A stretch of DNA of 64,000 nucleotides from positions 1 to 64,000 of the forward strand of contig QKGI01000045.1 of assembly GCA_003250475.1 (NCBI GenBank). The letters run 5' to 3'. This document shows positions 1 to 10,390 of this stretch, in pieces. The notes beneath the pieces are model-generated. The model was given only the letters and a program-made list of their open reading frames with translations, had not been told where the DNA came from and did no database searches. Numbering within the stretch: position 1 is the first letter of the stretch; the number at the start of each line of letters is the position of its first letter. A program made the position numbers and the translations under genes. The DNA comes from Bacteroidota bacterium (GTDB lineage Bacteria > Bacteroidota > Bacteroidia > Bacteroidales > VadinHA17).

Positions 1-2
1 AC

Positions 3-194
3 CGGTATGAGAGCCTTTCCGAAACAGTCAAAAGCCTTGGCAGCAATCTTGATGCACCGTTTATGACCCTTTCCTTTATGGCCCTCCTGGTTATTCCCCG
101 GCTCAAAATGAGCGACAGGGGTCTCTTTGACGGACTATCCTTCAGCCACGTGCCATTATTCGTTCCCGGTATTCACGACAGGATAAACAGGTAA
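3..194 (+). CDS. ade: Adenine deaminase, C-terminal fragment (truncated by window start)
   Basis: Frame 3 reads [47 protein letters not shown]...INR*, matching the conserved adenine deaminase C-terminus (PFMTLSF-ALxVIPxLKxxDRGLxD). Confidence 0.8.
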   Translation, partial: RYESLSETVKSLGSNLDAPFMTLSFMALLVIPRLKMSDRGLFDGLSFSHVPLFVPGIHDRINR

Positions 195-528
195 AATTCG
201 ATAAGGTTCTTTAATGAATGCATAATTTCCTGCGGGACAAGGCATTATATCAATCGTCCGGCACCTTTACATGAGTTAACCGGCAGAACCGGCCGGACCA
301 TCAGCCAATCATATATTCCTCTGTGACAGTATTTCAGAGCACGCCAGTGTCATTACAGGCATAACAGTTATCGCGGTTACCCTTATCTTTTCTTTATTCA
401 TACCTTTATGGCCTTATCAATACCGAGCAGATTGCTGCCAGAAAAAATGTGTGCCGTTATAATAACCTGGAAACAAAAAGCTATCGGATCCAAAGCAGTA
501 TTTATATCGGCAGGTTAACACTAATTAA

Positions 529-2328
529 TTGAAATTGAGAGAGAACGATTCCATTAGGGCCACTGTTGAAACCCTGCCTGACAAGCCAGGTGTCTACCAG
601 TTTATCGATTCTTCAGGTGTGATTTTGTATGTCGGCAAAGCCCGCAGCCTGCGCAAGCGGGTTTCATCATACTTCTCAAAGAACCAGTCCGGCAAGACAC
701 AGGTCATGCTCTCACGGGCTACTGATCTCAGACATGTTGTGGTGGACAATGAGTCTGAAGCCCTGCTGCTTGAGAACAGTCTTATCAAAAAGCATCAGCC
801 CAGATATAATATTCTTCTCAAGGATGACAAGACATATCCCTGGATATGCATTAAAAATGAACATTTTCCACGGGTATTCCTTACACGGAAACTTATCCCC
901 GACGGTTCGTCCTATCATGGTCCCTATACCTCCGTTCCGGCAGTCCGTACACTCCTGGAACTTATACGCCAGCTTTTTCAGATAAGAACATGCCCGTTAC
1001 CGCTCAACAGAAGAGCTATTGACGAAAACAGGTTCAGGGTCTGCCTTGAATACCATCTGGGTAACTGTAAAGCACCCTGTGTTGGACTTATAAGCGAGCA
1101 GGAGTACAATCAGCAGATCGAAAGAATAAAAGAGATTATCAAAGGAGATCTGGGCGGTATTACAAAGCATCTGGAAACGCTGATGAGAAAATATGCCTCT
1201 GAGCTAAAGTATGAAGAGGCACAAAAGATAAAGGAAAAGCTTGAGATTCTGTCAAAATTCAGAAGCAAGTCGGTGGTAGTCAATACCTCCGTAAAAAATG
1301 TTGATGTCTTCGGTTGTTATGTGGCAGAGGGTTCGATGTATGTCAGTTATATGAAAGTAGTGTCAGGTGCAGTGGTACAAACATATTCCATTGAGCTGAA
1401 AATGAGGCTGGAAGAAGAGCAGGAATCGGTGCTTTCAACTGCTGTTACCGAGATAAGGCAAAGGGTGTCAAGTGATTCTCCGGAGATCATAGTACCCTAT
1501 ATGCCAGATATTCTGACAGATAAGATAAAATATACGGTTCCACAGAGGGGAGACAGGCACAAGCTGCTGGAACTGGGAAACAGGAATGCCATGTTTTTCG
1601 GAATGGAAAGGCAGAAGAAGGCTGCCGAAAAATCGAAGGAAAATAAAACAGAGCTCCTTCTCGGGAAGATGCAGAAGGATCTCCATATGCCAGTCCTGCC
1701 GGCGCATATTGAATGTTTCGATAACTCAAATATACAGGGTAAATCTGCTGTTGCGGCATGCGTTGTCTTCCGTAACGGAAAGCCAAGTAACAGTGAATAC
1801 AGGCATTTCAACATCAGGACTGTTACCGGGCCGGATGACTTTGCTTCGATGGAGGAGGTCATCCTCCGGCGCTACCGCAGGATGCTTGAGGAGGCAAAAT
1901 CATTGCCGCAGCTGATTGTGATCGATGGAGGCAAAGGTCAGCTCTCCTCGGCAGTAAAAAGCCTGGATGCCCTTGGACTGAGAGGCAGGATCACAATAAT
2001 TGGAATAGCAAAAAAGCTTGAGGAGATTTACTTTCCCGGGGATTCAGTTCCATTATACCTCGATAAAAACAGCTATACTCTGAAGATCATCCAGCATCTT
2101 AGGAACGAGGCGCACCGTTTCGGAATAAATTTCCACAGGAATAAAAGAAGTTCGCAGATGAATCGCTCCCTGCTGGATGAGATTCCTGGGATAGGGGATA
2201 AGACAAAAGAGCTGTTACTGAAAAAATACGGATCGCTGAAAAAAATCACCGAAGCAACAGCAGAGGAGCTGGAAGCAGCTGTAGGCAAGAAAAAGGCTGC
2301 GATTCTGACCGCTGCCCTCAAAAAATGA
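529..2328 (+). CDS. uvrC: Excinuclease ABC subunit C (TTG start)
   Basis: 599 aa; GIY-YIG N-terminus (PDKPGVYQFIDSSGVILYVGKARSLRKRVSSYF), UvrC homology region (IECFDNSNIQG, VIDGGKGQL), C-terminal HhH (IPGIGDKTKELLLKKYGS). Confidence 0.97.
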   Translation: MKLRENDSIRATVETLPDKPGVYQFIDSSGVILYVGKARSLRKRVSSYFSKNQSGKTQVMLSRATDLRHVVVDNESEALLLENSLIKKHQPRYNILLKDDKTYPWICIKNEHFPRVFLTRKLIPDGSSYHGPYTSVPAVRTLLELIRQLFQIRTCPLPLNRRAIDENRFRVCLEYHLGNCKAPCVGLISEQEYNQQIERIKEIIKGDLGGITKHLETLMRKYASELKYEEAQKIKEKLEILSKFRSKSVVVNTSVKNVDVFGCYVAEGSMYVSYMKVVSGAVVQTYSIELKMRLEEEQESVLSTAVTEIRQRVSSDSPEIIVPYMPDILTDKIKYTVPQRGDRHKLLELGNRNAMFFGMERQKKAAEKSKENKTELLLGKMQKDLHMPVLPAHIECFDNSNIQGKSAVAACVVFRNGKPSNSEYRHFNIRTVTGPDDFASMEEVILRRYRRMLEEAKSLPQLIVIDGGKGQLSSAVKSLDALGLRGRITIIGIAKKLEEIYFPGDSVPLYLDKNSYTLKIIQHLRNEAHRFGINFHRNKRSSQMNRSLLDEIPGIGDKTKELLLKKYGSLKKITEATAEELEAAVGKKKAAILTAALKK

Positions 2329-2331
2329 TTT

Positions 2332-2347
2332 TTTTCCACGTGGAACA
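2332..2347. promoter_or_regulatory. Candidate parS (ParB-binding) site TTTTCCACGTGGAACA
   Basis: 15/16 match to the palindrome TGTTCCACGTGGAACA; perfect 12-bp core TTCCACGTGGAA; lies between convergent genes. Confidence 0.5.
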
Positions 2348-2440
2348 ATGCATTTCATAACAGCTCATAATGTGCTGTCATATAGCCAATAAGACAGGAT
2401 TACCTGTAGTATTAACCCCTCGAGATTTGAATATTCCCGG

Positions 2441-2881
2441 TCAGGCGGGTAATCCCCCGAAGATTTTCTTGAGAAAACGGTGAAAAGAATGAATACCGGA
2501 GGGTTTCCAGAACATCATTATGCACTGGTTATGGATCAGGTTCACATCTTCCTTTTCCAGTTCGGCAATGATCTCTTTTGTTTCTGCCCCCTGCTGTATC
2601 CATAAATCTTTAATGCCATGGGCTATCACTTCCCGGGCTGCCGAGAGGGTTGCCTCCCTGGGAGTCATAAAAATTACACCCCGGACCTCCTGCGGCAGTT
2701 CACTGACTGACCTGTAACATTTTTCACCGTCAATAGTGTCGGCTTCAGGATTGACGGGCACCACATCCATTCCCTTCTGGCGAAGGTCTTTGAACATTAC
2801 CTGTCCGAACTTCCTGGGATCTCTCGAGACCCCAACGATGGCATATTTGCCCAGAGAAAGAAAACGACTGATATCTTTCAT
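2441..2881 (-). CDS. CoA-binding (YccU-like) protein
   Basis: 146 aa; YAIVGVSRDPRKFGQVMFKDLRQKGMDVVPVNPEADTIDGEKCYRSV, typical CoA_binding_2 Rossmann domain. Confidence 0.85.
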   Translation of the reverse strand: MKDISRFLSLGKYAIVGVSRDPRKFGQVMFKDLRQKGMDVVPVNPEADTIDGEKCYRSVSELPQEVRGVIFMTPREATLSAAREVIAHGIKDLWIQQGAETKEIIAELEKEDVNLIHNQCIMMFWKPSGIHSFHRFLKKIFGGLPA

Positions 2882-3852
2882 TTTTTTCTGAGAGTTGAGA
2901 ATATAACAAATTCAATAAGTGCTGACCTGGTTTCCGAATCAGGATATGTTTCAAGAATACGCAGAGCATTATCCGAGTGTTCCTTCATCTTCAGCTCTGC
3001 ATAATCAAGTCCGTTATGCTTCCTGACAAACTCAATAACCTCTGCTATCTCTTTTCTTCCCTTCTTTTTTCTTCTCAGTAACCTGATAATATGCCTCCTC
3101 TCCAGCGGTCCCGCCTCTCTCAGCGCATGGATCAGGGGCAGTGTGATCTTTTTTTCCTTTATATCATTCCCCGTTCTCTTTCCTGTCAGTCCGTCACCGG
3201 TATAGTCAAGAAGATCATCCTTTATCTGGAAAGCAATTCCTATGCTCTCTCCAAACTCTTTCATCCGGGTAATGGTATCGGCGTCTTCGGTAACCGAGAT
3301 AGCGCCGCAGGCTGTACAGGCAGAGATCAGGGCGGCAGTCTTCATCCTGATAATCTTGAAGTAATCCTCTTCCCTGATGTCCAGCTTCCTTGTTTTCTGA
3401 AACTGGACAAGCTCTCCCTTGACTATATCTTTTACTGCATCGGATACAATTCCCAGCATGTTGTACCTTTTCTTCTCCACAGAGATAAGAAGGCCCTGTG
3501 CCAGAAGATAGTCCCCAACAAGAACGGCAATCTTTGAATTGTAAAGTACGTTGATTGTCGGCAGTCCGCGTCTCTGCGAGGCATCGTCCACAACATCGTC
3601 GTGAACAAGGGTTGCCGTGTGCAGCAGTTCAATAAATGTGGCTGCAACATATGTTGTCTCGTTCACCGTCCCGTTGAGCTTGGCAGTGAGAAAGACAAGC
3701 AGGGGCCTCATCTGCTTTCCCTTCCTGCGGATTATGTTATTCAGTATAATATGGAAGAATGGGATATCGCTCTGGAGGGTACGGTTGAAGTACAACTCAA
3801 ATTCGCGCATTTCTGCGGCAACAGGTTTTTTAATGTCTGACAAGGATGCCAT
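2878..3852 (-). CDS. Polyprenyl synthetase (octaprenyl diphosphate synthase-like)
   Basis: 324 aa; GKQMRPLLVFLTAKL, LLHTATLVHDDVVDDASQRRG (FARM) and FQIKDDLLDYTGD (SARM). Confidence 0.93.
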   Translation of the reverse strand: MASLSDIKKPVAAEMREFELYFNRTLQSDIPFFHIILNNIIRRKGKQMRPLLVFLTAKLNGTVNETTYVAATFIELLHTATLVHDDVVDDASQRRGLPTINVLYNSKIAVLVGDYLLAQGLLISVEKKRYNMLGIVSDAVKDIVKGELVQFQKTRKLDIREEDYFKIIRMKTAALISACTACGAISVTEDADTITRMKEFGESIGIAFQIKDDLLDYTGDGLTGKRTGNDIKEKKITLPLIHALREAGPLERRHIIRLLRRKKKGRKEIAEVIEFVRKHNGLDYAELKMKEHSDNALRILETYPDSETRSALIEFVIFSTLRKK

Positions 3853-3953
3853 GAAGCATGGACGGTAATAAATTCAAAAGTAAGACAAAAAGCGAAACAA
3901 AAAGATTATAAATCCGGCCGGGCAGGACAGCAATATCATAATTAAGTGACAGT

Positions 3954-4562
3954 TCACTTTTTTTCACCCAGAAACTTCTTCTGGAATACGAGAATGCTGA
4001 GTACACCTGTTGTGATGGAAGTATCGGCAAGGTTAAATACAGGTCTGAAAAAGACAAAAGACTGACCGGGCTTGATAGGAGACCAGTCGGGCCAGGTAGT
4101 ATCAATAATGGGAAAATACAACATATCCACGACCCGCCCCTGCAGGAAAGATGAATAACCGCCACCGTCGGGGAACAACACTGCCGGTGCATGCCAGCTT
4201 TCACTGAAGATCATCCCGTAGAAAGCACTGTCTATCAGGTTTCCCGCTGCACCGGCAATGATCGCACTCACGGAAAGAATAAGGCCCAGGTTTGCCTTTT
4301 TCCTTATCAGGCCCATAAGATACCATGAAATCACGGCGATAGCGATCATCCTGAAGATGGAAAGAGCCGCCTTGCCTGTTTTTCCTCCCCACTCCATGCC
4401 GAAGGCCATTCCGTTGTTTTCAAGGAAGTGTATCCTGAACCAGTTACCAAGAACGGGGATCTCCTCTCCATGGATCATGGTGGTTTTTACGATGATCTTT
4501 ACGATCTGATCAACGATCAGTATAGAAAAGATCAGTAGCAGTGATTTATTCCTGTCTGACAT
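3954..4562 (-). CDS. lspA: Lipoprotein signal peptidase
   Basis: 202 aa; catalytic motifs GAAGNLIDS, GRVVDM and FNLADTSI; multiple TM segments. Confidence 0.92.
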   Translation of the reverse strand: MSDRNKSLLLIFSILIVDQIVKIIVKTTMIHGEEIPVLGNWFRIHFLENNGMAFGMEWGGKTGKAALSIFRMIAIAVISWYLMGLIRKKANLGLILSVSAIIAGAAGNLIDSAFYGMIFSESWHAPAVLFPDGGGYSSFLQGRVVDMLYFPIIDTTWPDWSPIKPGQSFVFFRPVFNLADTSITTGVLSILVFQKKFLGEKK

Positions 4563-4659
4563 CAGAATTTAATTTGAGCGCAAAATAGTAAAAAAACCAC
4601 AATTGCCTCAGTTCTCCGGCGACAGAGAGCGGAAAAACAACGGGTTATACTTATCCGGA

Positions 4660-6300
4660 TTAATAATAAAGGAATCGTTTGATTTTCAGTGTGGCCGTTT
4701 TCTGAAACGGCTCGGCCTGGTATACGACAAGCTGAAGCTGGCTGTACCTGTTGACTTTTGAGTTTACATACCTGCGGAGCTCCTCAAGATATTCATTGAT
4801 GATCAACTCTGCCTGTTCCGTGACGTCTCTTTTCATCTGCTGGTATTTTGCCTGCAGCTCTTCAATATTGAGATGCACCATTGCAACCAGCTTCCCCTTT
4901 TTTTCAACTACAAGAGACTCAATCACATGACCGAAATCGTTAATGACCGATTCGATCTCCTCCGGGTAGATGTTTTCCCCGCTTGATCCTACGATCATAT
5001 TCTTCAGCCTTCCCTTCAGGCTCAGGTAGTTGTTTTTGTCTATGTGACCCAGGTCTCCTGTTCTGAACCAGCCGTCAGGTGTTATTACCTCCGCGGTCAA
5101 TGCAGGTTCTTTATAATAACCTTTCATCACATTCTCGCCTCTGGCCCACACCTCTCCCTCTCCGGTAATGTGGTCAGGGTCATTGATCTTCAGGATCACT
5201 CCCTCCATTGCGGGGCCTGTTGAACCTAATTTTGCGGATCCTACCTTTGTCCCGGCCAGAAGAGGGGAGGTCTCCGTAAGACCATAACCGATAGCATACG
5301 GGAACCCGGCGTCAAGAAGAAATTGTTCTACCGTTGGGTTGAGCTTGGCTCCGCCGATACCGAAGAACCTCAGCCTGCCGCCAAAAGCCTTGTAGATTTT
5401 CTTTCCCGCTATCCTGTTGAAGAACCTGCGGAATACAGGTATCCGATAGAGGCCTGCCACGAACCTGTTTTTTTGAAACGTCGGAGCAACCTTGCCGAAA
5501 TAGATCTTTTCCATGATAAGGGGCACGGTCAGCATGGTTGTCGGCTTTACCTTTTCAAGGGCAGGAAGAAGGACTGAAGGTGTAGGTGCCTTACGCAGGT
5601 ACCAGATCATGGCACCGTTGAATAGAGGAAGAATCAGTCCCAGTGTCTGCTCATAGGTATGGGAAAGCGGAAGAATAGAAAGGAAAACATCGCTCTCAAC
5701 CACATACTGTATAGACATTACCTGCCTGGCAGTAAAACATATGTTTTTATGCGTTAGCATCACTCCCTTTGACTTGCCAGTCGTTCCTGAAGTGTAGATT
5801 ATTACAGCCAGGTCCTCTTCCGCAACCTCATACTCATTACGGGGCTTGATCGAGGGATTATAAACATTGCCGTTGTATCCGGAGATGACAGTAAAATCGT
5901 CTGTTGTTATCACTGCCTTAAGTCTCTCCGAAGTGAAACCGGCCACCTTCTGTGTAAGATTATTTGAAACGAATAATAGTCTGGCACCGGAGTGTTCAAG
6001 CACATTTGCAACTTCGCCCGCAGAAAAGTCGGGTAATATCGGTACTGCCACGGCGCCCATGGAGGTGATGGCCAGGTAGGTCGCTCCCCAGTTAGGCATA
6101 CTGCCACTCAGTATGGCCACATTATCTCCCGGAATAACCGAGTAATCCTCAAGCAGCCGGATAACCGACTCCACCCTGTTTTTTAGCTGGTTATAGGTAA
6201 TAACCTCTTCTCCCACAAAACCCATTGCCTTGTTCTCTCCGTACTTTCTGCAGCTTTCTCCGGCAAGGAATGGGATAGTCAACGTTTGATTCCTATCCAT
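4660..6300 (-). CDS. AMP-dependent long-chain acyl-CoA synthetase
   Basis: 546 aa; AMP-binding motif IIYTSGTTGKSKGVMLTHKN, GYGLTETSP, GWFRTGDLG. Confidence 0.93.
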   Translation of the reverse strand: MDRNQTLTIPFLAGESCRKYGENKAMGFVGEEVITYNQLKNRVESVIRLLEDYSVIPGDNVAILSGSMPNWGATYLAITSMGAVAVPILPDFSAGEVANVLEHSGARLLFVSNNLTQKVAGFTSERLKAVITTDDFTVISGYNGNVYNPSIKPRNEYEVAEEDLAVIIYTSGTTGKSKGVMLTHKNICFTARQVMSIQYVVESDVFLSILPLSHTYEQTLGLILPLFNGAMIWYLRKAPTPSVLLPALEKVKPTTMLTVPLIMEKIYFGKVAPTFQKNRFVAGLYRIPVFRRFFNRIAGKKIYKAFGGRLRFFGIGGAKLNPTVEQFLLDAGFPYAIGYGLTETSPLLAGTKVGSAKLGSTGPAMEGVILKINDPDHITGEGEVWARGENVMKGYYKEPALTAEVITPDGWFRTGDLGHIDKNNYLSLKGRLKNMIVGSSGENIYPEEIESVINDFGHVIESLVVEKKGKLVAMVHLNIEELQAKYQQMKRDVTEQAELIINEYLEELRRYVNSKVNRYSQLQLVVYQAEPFQKTATLKIKRFLYY

Positions 6301-6435
6301 TGGTTATTAATATAATGGCGGCAAAGATACGGTTTAATCAATATGTATGACACTAAAAGCATAAATATCAGAGTCCGGTATCCTGCCGGAGAAAAATCCT
6401 GATAAATAGATTACTTTTGCGAATATCAATTTCAT

Positions 6436-6891
6436 GTGACAATGGCAGTGATCAGGGTAACGAAGGAATTCCGGTTTGAGATGGCTCATGTGTTGTGGAA
6501 TTATGACGGGCCATGCCGCAACGTCCATGGACATTCATATGTTCTCTATGTTACATTTTCCGGAGAACCGGTCAACGATCCCGATAACCCGCGCAACGGT
6601 ATGGTGATTGATTTCGGGGATCTGAAGAGGATTGTCCATGAATCTGTCGTTATGCGGTATGACCACGCACTGATGGTCTCGGGCCTTGCGCCGGCAGAAT
6701 CAGTTGAGAATTACAGGAAGCATTTTGGTAATGTAATTATTTCTCCTTACCAGCCAACGTGCGAAAATATGGTAGCTGACATTGCCTCCGTCCTGACAGG
6801 GAGGGCTCCTGCCGGGGTGTCTCTTCATAGTGTAAAACTTTATGAAACAGCTACATCATATGCCGAATGGCATGCATCAGATAACCAGTGA
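6436..6891 (+). CDS. queD: 6-pyruvoyl/6-carboxytetrahydropterin synthase family protein
   Basis: 151 aa; FRFEMAHVLW, CRNVHGHSYVLYVTFSG, MVIDFGDLK, YDHALM, PTCENMVADI, SVKLYETATSYAEW. Confidence 0.88.
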   Translation: MTMAVIRVTKEFRFEMAHVLWNYDGPCRNVHGHSYVLYVTFSGEPVNDPDNPRNGMVIDFGDLKRIVHESVVMRYDHALMVSGLAPAESVENYRKHFGNVIISPYQPTCENMVADIASVLTGRAPAGVSLHSVKLYETATSYAEWHASDNQ

Positions 6892-9716
6892 CGGTACAGG
6901 ACAACGATAAAAGGCTATTCCTGCTTGATGCATATGCATTGATCTTCAGGTCATACTATGCATTCATCCGCAATCCCCGGGTGACCTCCAGGGGTATGAA
7001 CACTTCTGCCGTATTCGGCTTCCTGCTCACCCTTGACGATCTGCTGACGAAGCAGAAACCGTCTCACATTGCGGTGGTGTTTGATCCCCCGGGCCCCACT
7101 TTCAGGCATGAGATATTTCCTGCCTACAAAGCCAACCGTGATGCCACTCCGGAGGACATTAAAATAGCTGTTCCGTATATAAAGCGTCTGCTCGAAGCGT
7201 ACAGAATCCCGGTTGTTGAGGTTCCCGGCTATGAGGCGGATGATGTCATCGGTACCCTGGCTGCCCGGGCGGCAGAGCAGGGCTATGCAACCTACATGAT
7301 GACACCCGACAAGGATTTTGCGCAGCTGGTCACCGACAATGTTGTCATGTACAGACCCGGCCGCGGGGGCGGCGAAGCTGAAATATGGGGCAGGGAAGAG
7401 ATTGTCAGGGAGTATGGTGTTACTCCCGATCATATCACCGACCTCCTTGGCCTGATGGGTGATTCTTCCGATAATATACCCGGGGCGCCCGGAATAGGCC
7501 CTAAAACAGCCTGTAAGCTGATCAGGGAGCATGGAAGCATAGAGAGCCTTCTTGATAACACTTCGGCGGTCTCAGGCCGTCCAAAGGACATTCTCGAACA
7601 AAACCGCGACCAGATACTGTTATCCAAGCGTCTCGCCACCATCGAGCAAAATGTTCCCGTTAATTTCAATCATACCGAATTTCACAGGAGAGAGCCTGAT
7701 AACGCTGCTCTTCGCATTCTATATGATGAGCTTGAGTTCCGCACCATGGCATCCAGGCTTTCATCTCCGGCCGGCTCCCCGGTAACGGAAATAAAACAGG
7801 AGCCTCCCGGAGCCGGCGGAGTATCGGCAGAACCGACAATATTCCCACAGCAGCAGGAACAGGGGACCCTCTTCGGTGCAACGGCAGGACAGGGCCCGGC
7901 AGCGATACCTAATATCAGCAACACACCGCACAAATACACTATTGCGGAGACGGAAGATGAGGCCAGGGAGCTGGCCATGATGTTGTCACAGCTGGATGAG
8001 TTCTGCTTCGATACAGAGACAACCTCCCTTGATCCACTGAACACCCAGGTAGTTGCGGTGGCCTTTGCCTGGGAGAAGGGTGCCGGCAGCCTCCTCTGGT
8101 TGCCTCCCGAAAGAGACAGGGCGATGAAGCTGCTCGGACTTTTCCGTCCGGTCTTTGAAAACGGGAAAATCAGAAAAACCGGTCAGAACCTTAAGTTTGA
8201 CATACAGGTACTGTCAGGATATGATATCCGGGTGAAAGGACCTTTCTTCGACACTATGTTAGCGCATTATCTGCTCGAGCCTGACATGCGCCATAACATG
8301 GACAGACTGGCATCGGCATATCTCAACTATGAACCGGTACATATCGAAGAACTGATAGGGGAACGGGGACCGAGGCAGAAGACCATGCGTGAGGTTGAAA
8401 AGGAGAGGGTTAAAGAATATTCAGTTGAAGATGCGGATGTTACCTGGCAGCTTAAGGATGTGTTTGAACCTGCATTAAAGAAGGAGGGTCTTGACAATCT
8501 CGCCTATGATATTGAGATGCCGCTGATCAGCGTCCTGGCAGAGATGGAGCGGGAAGGAGTGCTGATAGACCAGGAAGCACTTAAAAATTATGCCGTTACC
8601 CTCCGGGAAACAATTATCAGGCTTGAACAGGAGATATACAGCCTCGCGGGCCAGGAGTTCAATATCTCCTCACCCAGGCAGCTCGGAGACATCCTGTTTG
8701 TCAGGCTCCGTCTTGATGATAATGCCCGCCTGACAAAGACAAAGCAGTACAGGACCGATGAGGAGGTTTTGCAGCGTCTCTCGTCAAAACATCCGGTCAT
8801 AGCCAGGGTGCTTGAATACAGGGGTTTGAAGAAGCTTCTGTCGACATATGTCGAGGCTCTTCCGGAACTTGTTGATCCGAATACGGGCAGGATACATACT
8901 ACATATAACCAGGCTGTTGCTTCCACCGGAAGGCTGAGTTCCACCAACCCCAACCTTCAGAATATACCCGTCCGCGATGCCGAGGGCCGGGAGATACGGA
9001 AGGCTTTTATCCCCGGAAAGGGAAAGATATTTCTCAGTGCAGACTATTCGCAGATAGAGCTAAGGCTTATGGCCCATCTCAGCAATGATGAAGCCATGAT
9101 TTCGGATTTTATTTCCGGGCAGGATATCCATTCTGCCACTGCCTCCAAGATATTTGGTGTACCAGTTACTGAAGTAACGCGTGAGATGCGTGCCAGGGCC
9201 AAGACTGCAAACTTCGGCATTATTTACGGTATCTCGGCGTTCGGCCTGTCTGAAAGGCTCACGATAGGCAGGAAAGAGGCAAAAGAGCTTATTGACGGAT
9301 ATTTCCGCTCATACCCCGGGGTGAAATCCTACATGGACGAGAGCATACGCAGAGCCCGCGATTCCGGCTATGTCAGCACCATGTTCGGACGGAGACGGTA
9401 CCTTCCTGATATACACTCAAGGAACCAGGTAGTAAGGGGTAACGCAGAGCGAAATGCCATCAACGCGCCTATACAGGGAGGCGCCGCTGATATAATCAAG
9501 ATAGCGATGGTGAGCATTGCCGGCCGGCTTAAGCGGGAGATTCCCTCTGCAAGAATGATACTTCAGGTGCACGACGAACTGATCTTCGAGGTTGAGCCGG
9601 ACTCCGTCGAAAGGCTGAAAAAACTTGTGGTGGACGAGATGAAAGGAGCAGCGGAACTAAGGGTTCCACTGGAGGTTGACACAGGTACGGGCATTAACTG
9701 GCTTGAAGCACACTGA
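6888..9716 (+). CDS. polA: DNA polymerase I
   Basis: 942 aa; 5' nuclease domain (LLDAYALIFRSYYAF), 3'-5' exonuclease (FCFDTETTSLDPL), polymerase motifs (SADYSQIELRLMAHLS, RARAKTANFGIIYGIS, LQVHDELIFEV). Confidence 0.98.
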   Translation: MTVQDNDKRLFLLDAYALIFRSYYAFIRNPRVTSRGMNTSAVFGFLLTLDDLLTKQKPSHIAVVFDPPGPTFRHEIFPAYKANRDATPEDIKIAVPYIKRLLEAYRIPVVEVPGYEADDVIGTLAARAAEQGYATYMMTPDKDFAQLVTDNVVMYRPGRGGGEAEIWGREEIVREYGVTPDHITDLLGLMGDSSDNIPGAPGIGPKTACKLIREHGSIESLLDNTSAVSGRPKDILEQNRDQILLSKRLATIEQNVPVNFNHTEFHRREPDNAALRILYDELEFRTMASRLSSPAGSPVTEIKQEPPGAGGVSAEPTIFPQQQEQGTLFGATAGQGPAAIPNISNTPHKYTIAETEDEARELAMMLSQLDEFCFDTETTSLDPLNTQVVAVAFAWEKGAGSLLWLPPERDRAMKLLGLFRPVFENGKIRKTGQNLKFDIQVLSGYDIRVKGPFFDTMLAHYLLEPDMRHNMDRLASAYLNYEPVHIEELIGERGPRQKTMREVEKERVKEYSVEDADVTWQLKDVFEPALKKEGLDNLAYDIEMPLISVLAEMEREGVLIDQEALKNYAVTLRETIIRLEQEIYSLAGQEFNISSPRQLGDILFVRLRLDDNARLTKTKQYRTDEEVLQRLSSKHPVIARVLEYRGLKKLLSTYVEALPELVDPNTGRIHTTYNQAVASTGRLSSTNPNLQNIPVRDAEGREIRKAFIPGKGKIFLSADYSQIELRLMAHLSNDEAMISDFISGQDIHSATASKIFGVPVTEVTREMRARAKTANFGIIYGISAFGLSERLTIGRKEAKELIDGYFRSYPGVKSYMDESIRRARDSGYVSTMFGRRRYLPDIHSRNQVVRGNAERNAINAPIQGGAADIIKIAMVSIAGRLKREIPSARMILQVHDELIFEVEPDSVERLKKLVVDEMKGAAELRVPLEVDTGTGINWLEAH

Positions 9717-9718
9717 CA

Positions 9719-9955
9719 ATGAGCACAACAGTTACGGTGTTATATTTCGGAGCTGCCGGGGAGATCGCAGGAAAACCCTCCGAGGTAATGGAGGCAGACG
9801 ATACAGATACTCTCTGCAACCGGATACTTGAAAAATATCCGGCAATGGAAACCGTGCCCTTCAGGCTTGCGCTTAACAGGGTATTGATAAAAGAGGGATC
9901 TCCCCTGAAAGAAAATGATATAATTGCAATACTTCCCCCGTTTAAAGGGGGATAA
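9719..9955 (+). CDS. moaD: Molybdopterin synthase small subunit (MoaD/ThiS-like)
   Basis: 78 aa; beta-grasp pattern, terminal IAILPPFKGG with diglycine. Confidence 0.85.
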   Translation: MSTTVTVLYFGAAGEIAGKPSEVMEADDTDTLCNRILEKYPAMETVPFRLALNRVLIKEGSPLKENDIIAILPPFKGG

Positions 9956-9971
9956 ATATGTACTTCTGATA

Positions 9972-10373
9972 ATGAAAAACAGGTATCTGGTAGGAGGTCC
10001 GATCACACCTCTGCTTATTTCGGAAATGATGACACTGGGCAATGATGATGTCGGTGCAGGAGCTGTCTCAATATTCATTGGCAAGGTACGTGATGACGAG
10101 ATCAATGGTAAAAGGGTGAAAGCAATAGAGTACTCAGCCTATAATGACATGGCCGAAAAAGAAGCCAACGAGATCATAAAAACGGTAATGATGGCATTCA
10201 GCGATGTAAGGAAGATATTTTTCGTTCATTCCACCGGCACGGTCAGGGCGGGGGAGGTTTCTCTGTTCATTATGGTGACCGCCGGTCACCGTGATCACGC
10301 CACCCGGGCATGCCGTCACATCATAGAAATGCTTAAGGAACGTCTTCCGGTATGGAAGAAGGAACTGTTCTGA
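9972..10373 (+). CDS. moaE: Molybdopterin synthase large subunit
   Basis: GAVSIFIGKVRDDEINGKRVKAIEYSAYNDMAEKEANEI, VHSTGTVRAGEVSLFIMVTAGHRDHA, PVWKKELF; start chosen at internal ATG. Confidence 0.9.
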   Translation: MKNRYLVGGPITPLLISEMMTLGNDDVGAGAVSIFIGKVRDDEINGKRVKAIEYSAYNDMAEKEANEIIKTVMMAFSDVRKIFFVHSTGTVRAGEVSLFIMVTAGHRDHATRACRHIIEMLKERLPVWKKELF

Positions 10374-10390
10374 GGAGAGATAAAAAATGG

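Noticed and set aside
195-528. Possible small gene or RNA between ade and uvrC
   Set aside because: No ORF of useful size and no convincing hairpin or promoter; treated as ordinary intergenic DNA.
6951-7532. 193-aa minus-strand ORF inside polA
   Set aside because: Fully antisense to an unambiguous polA; composition looks like reverse-strand shadow coding with no recognisable domain.
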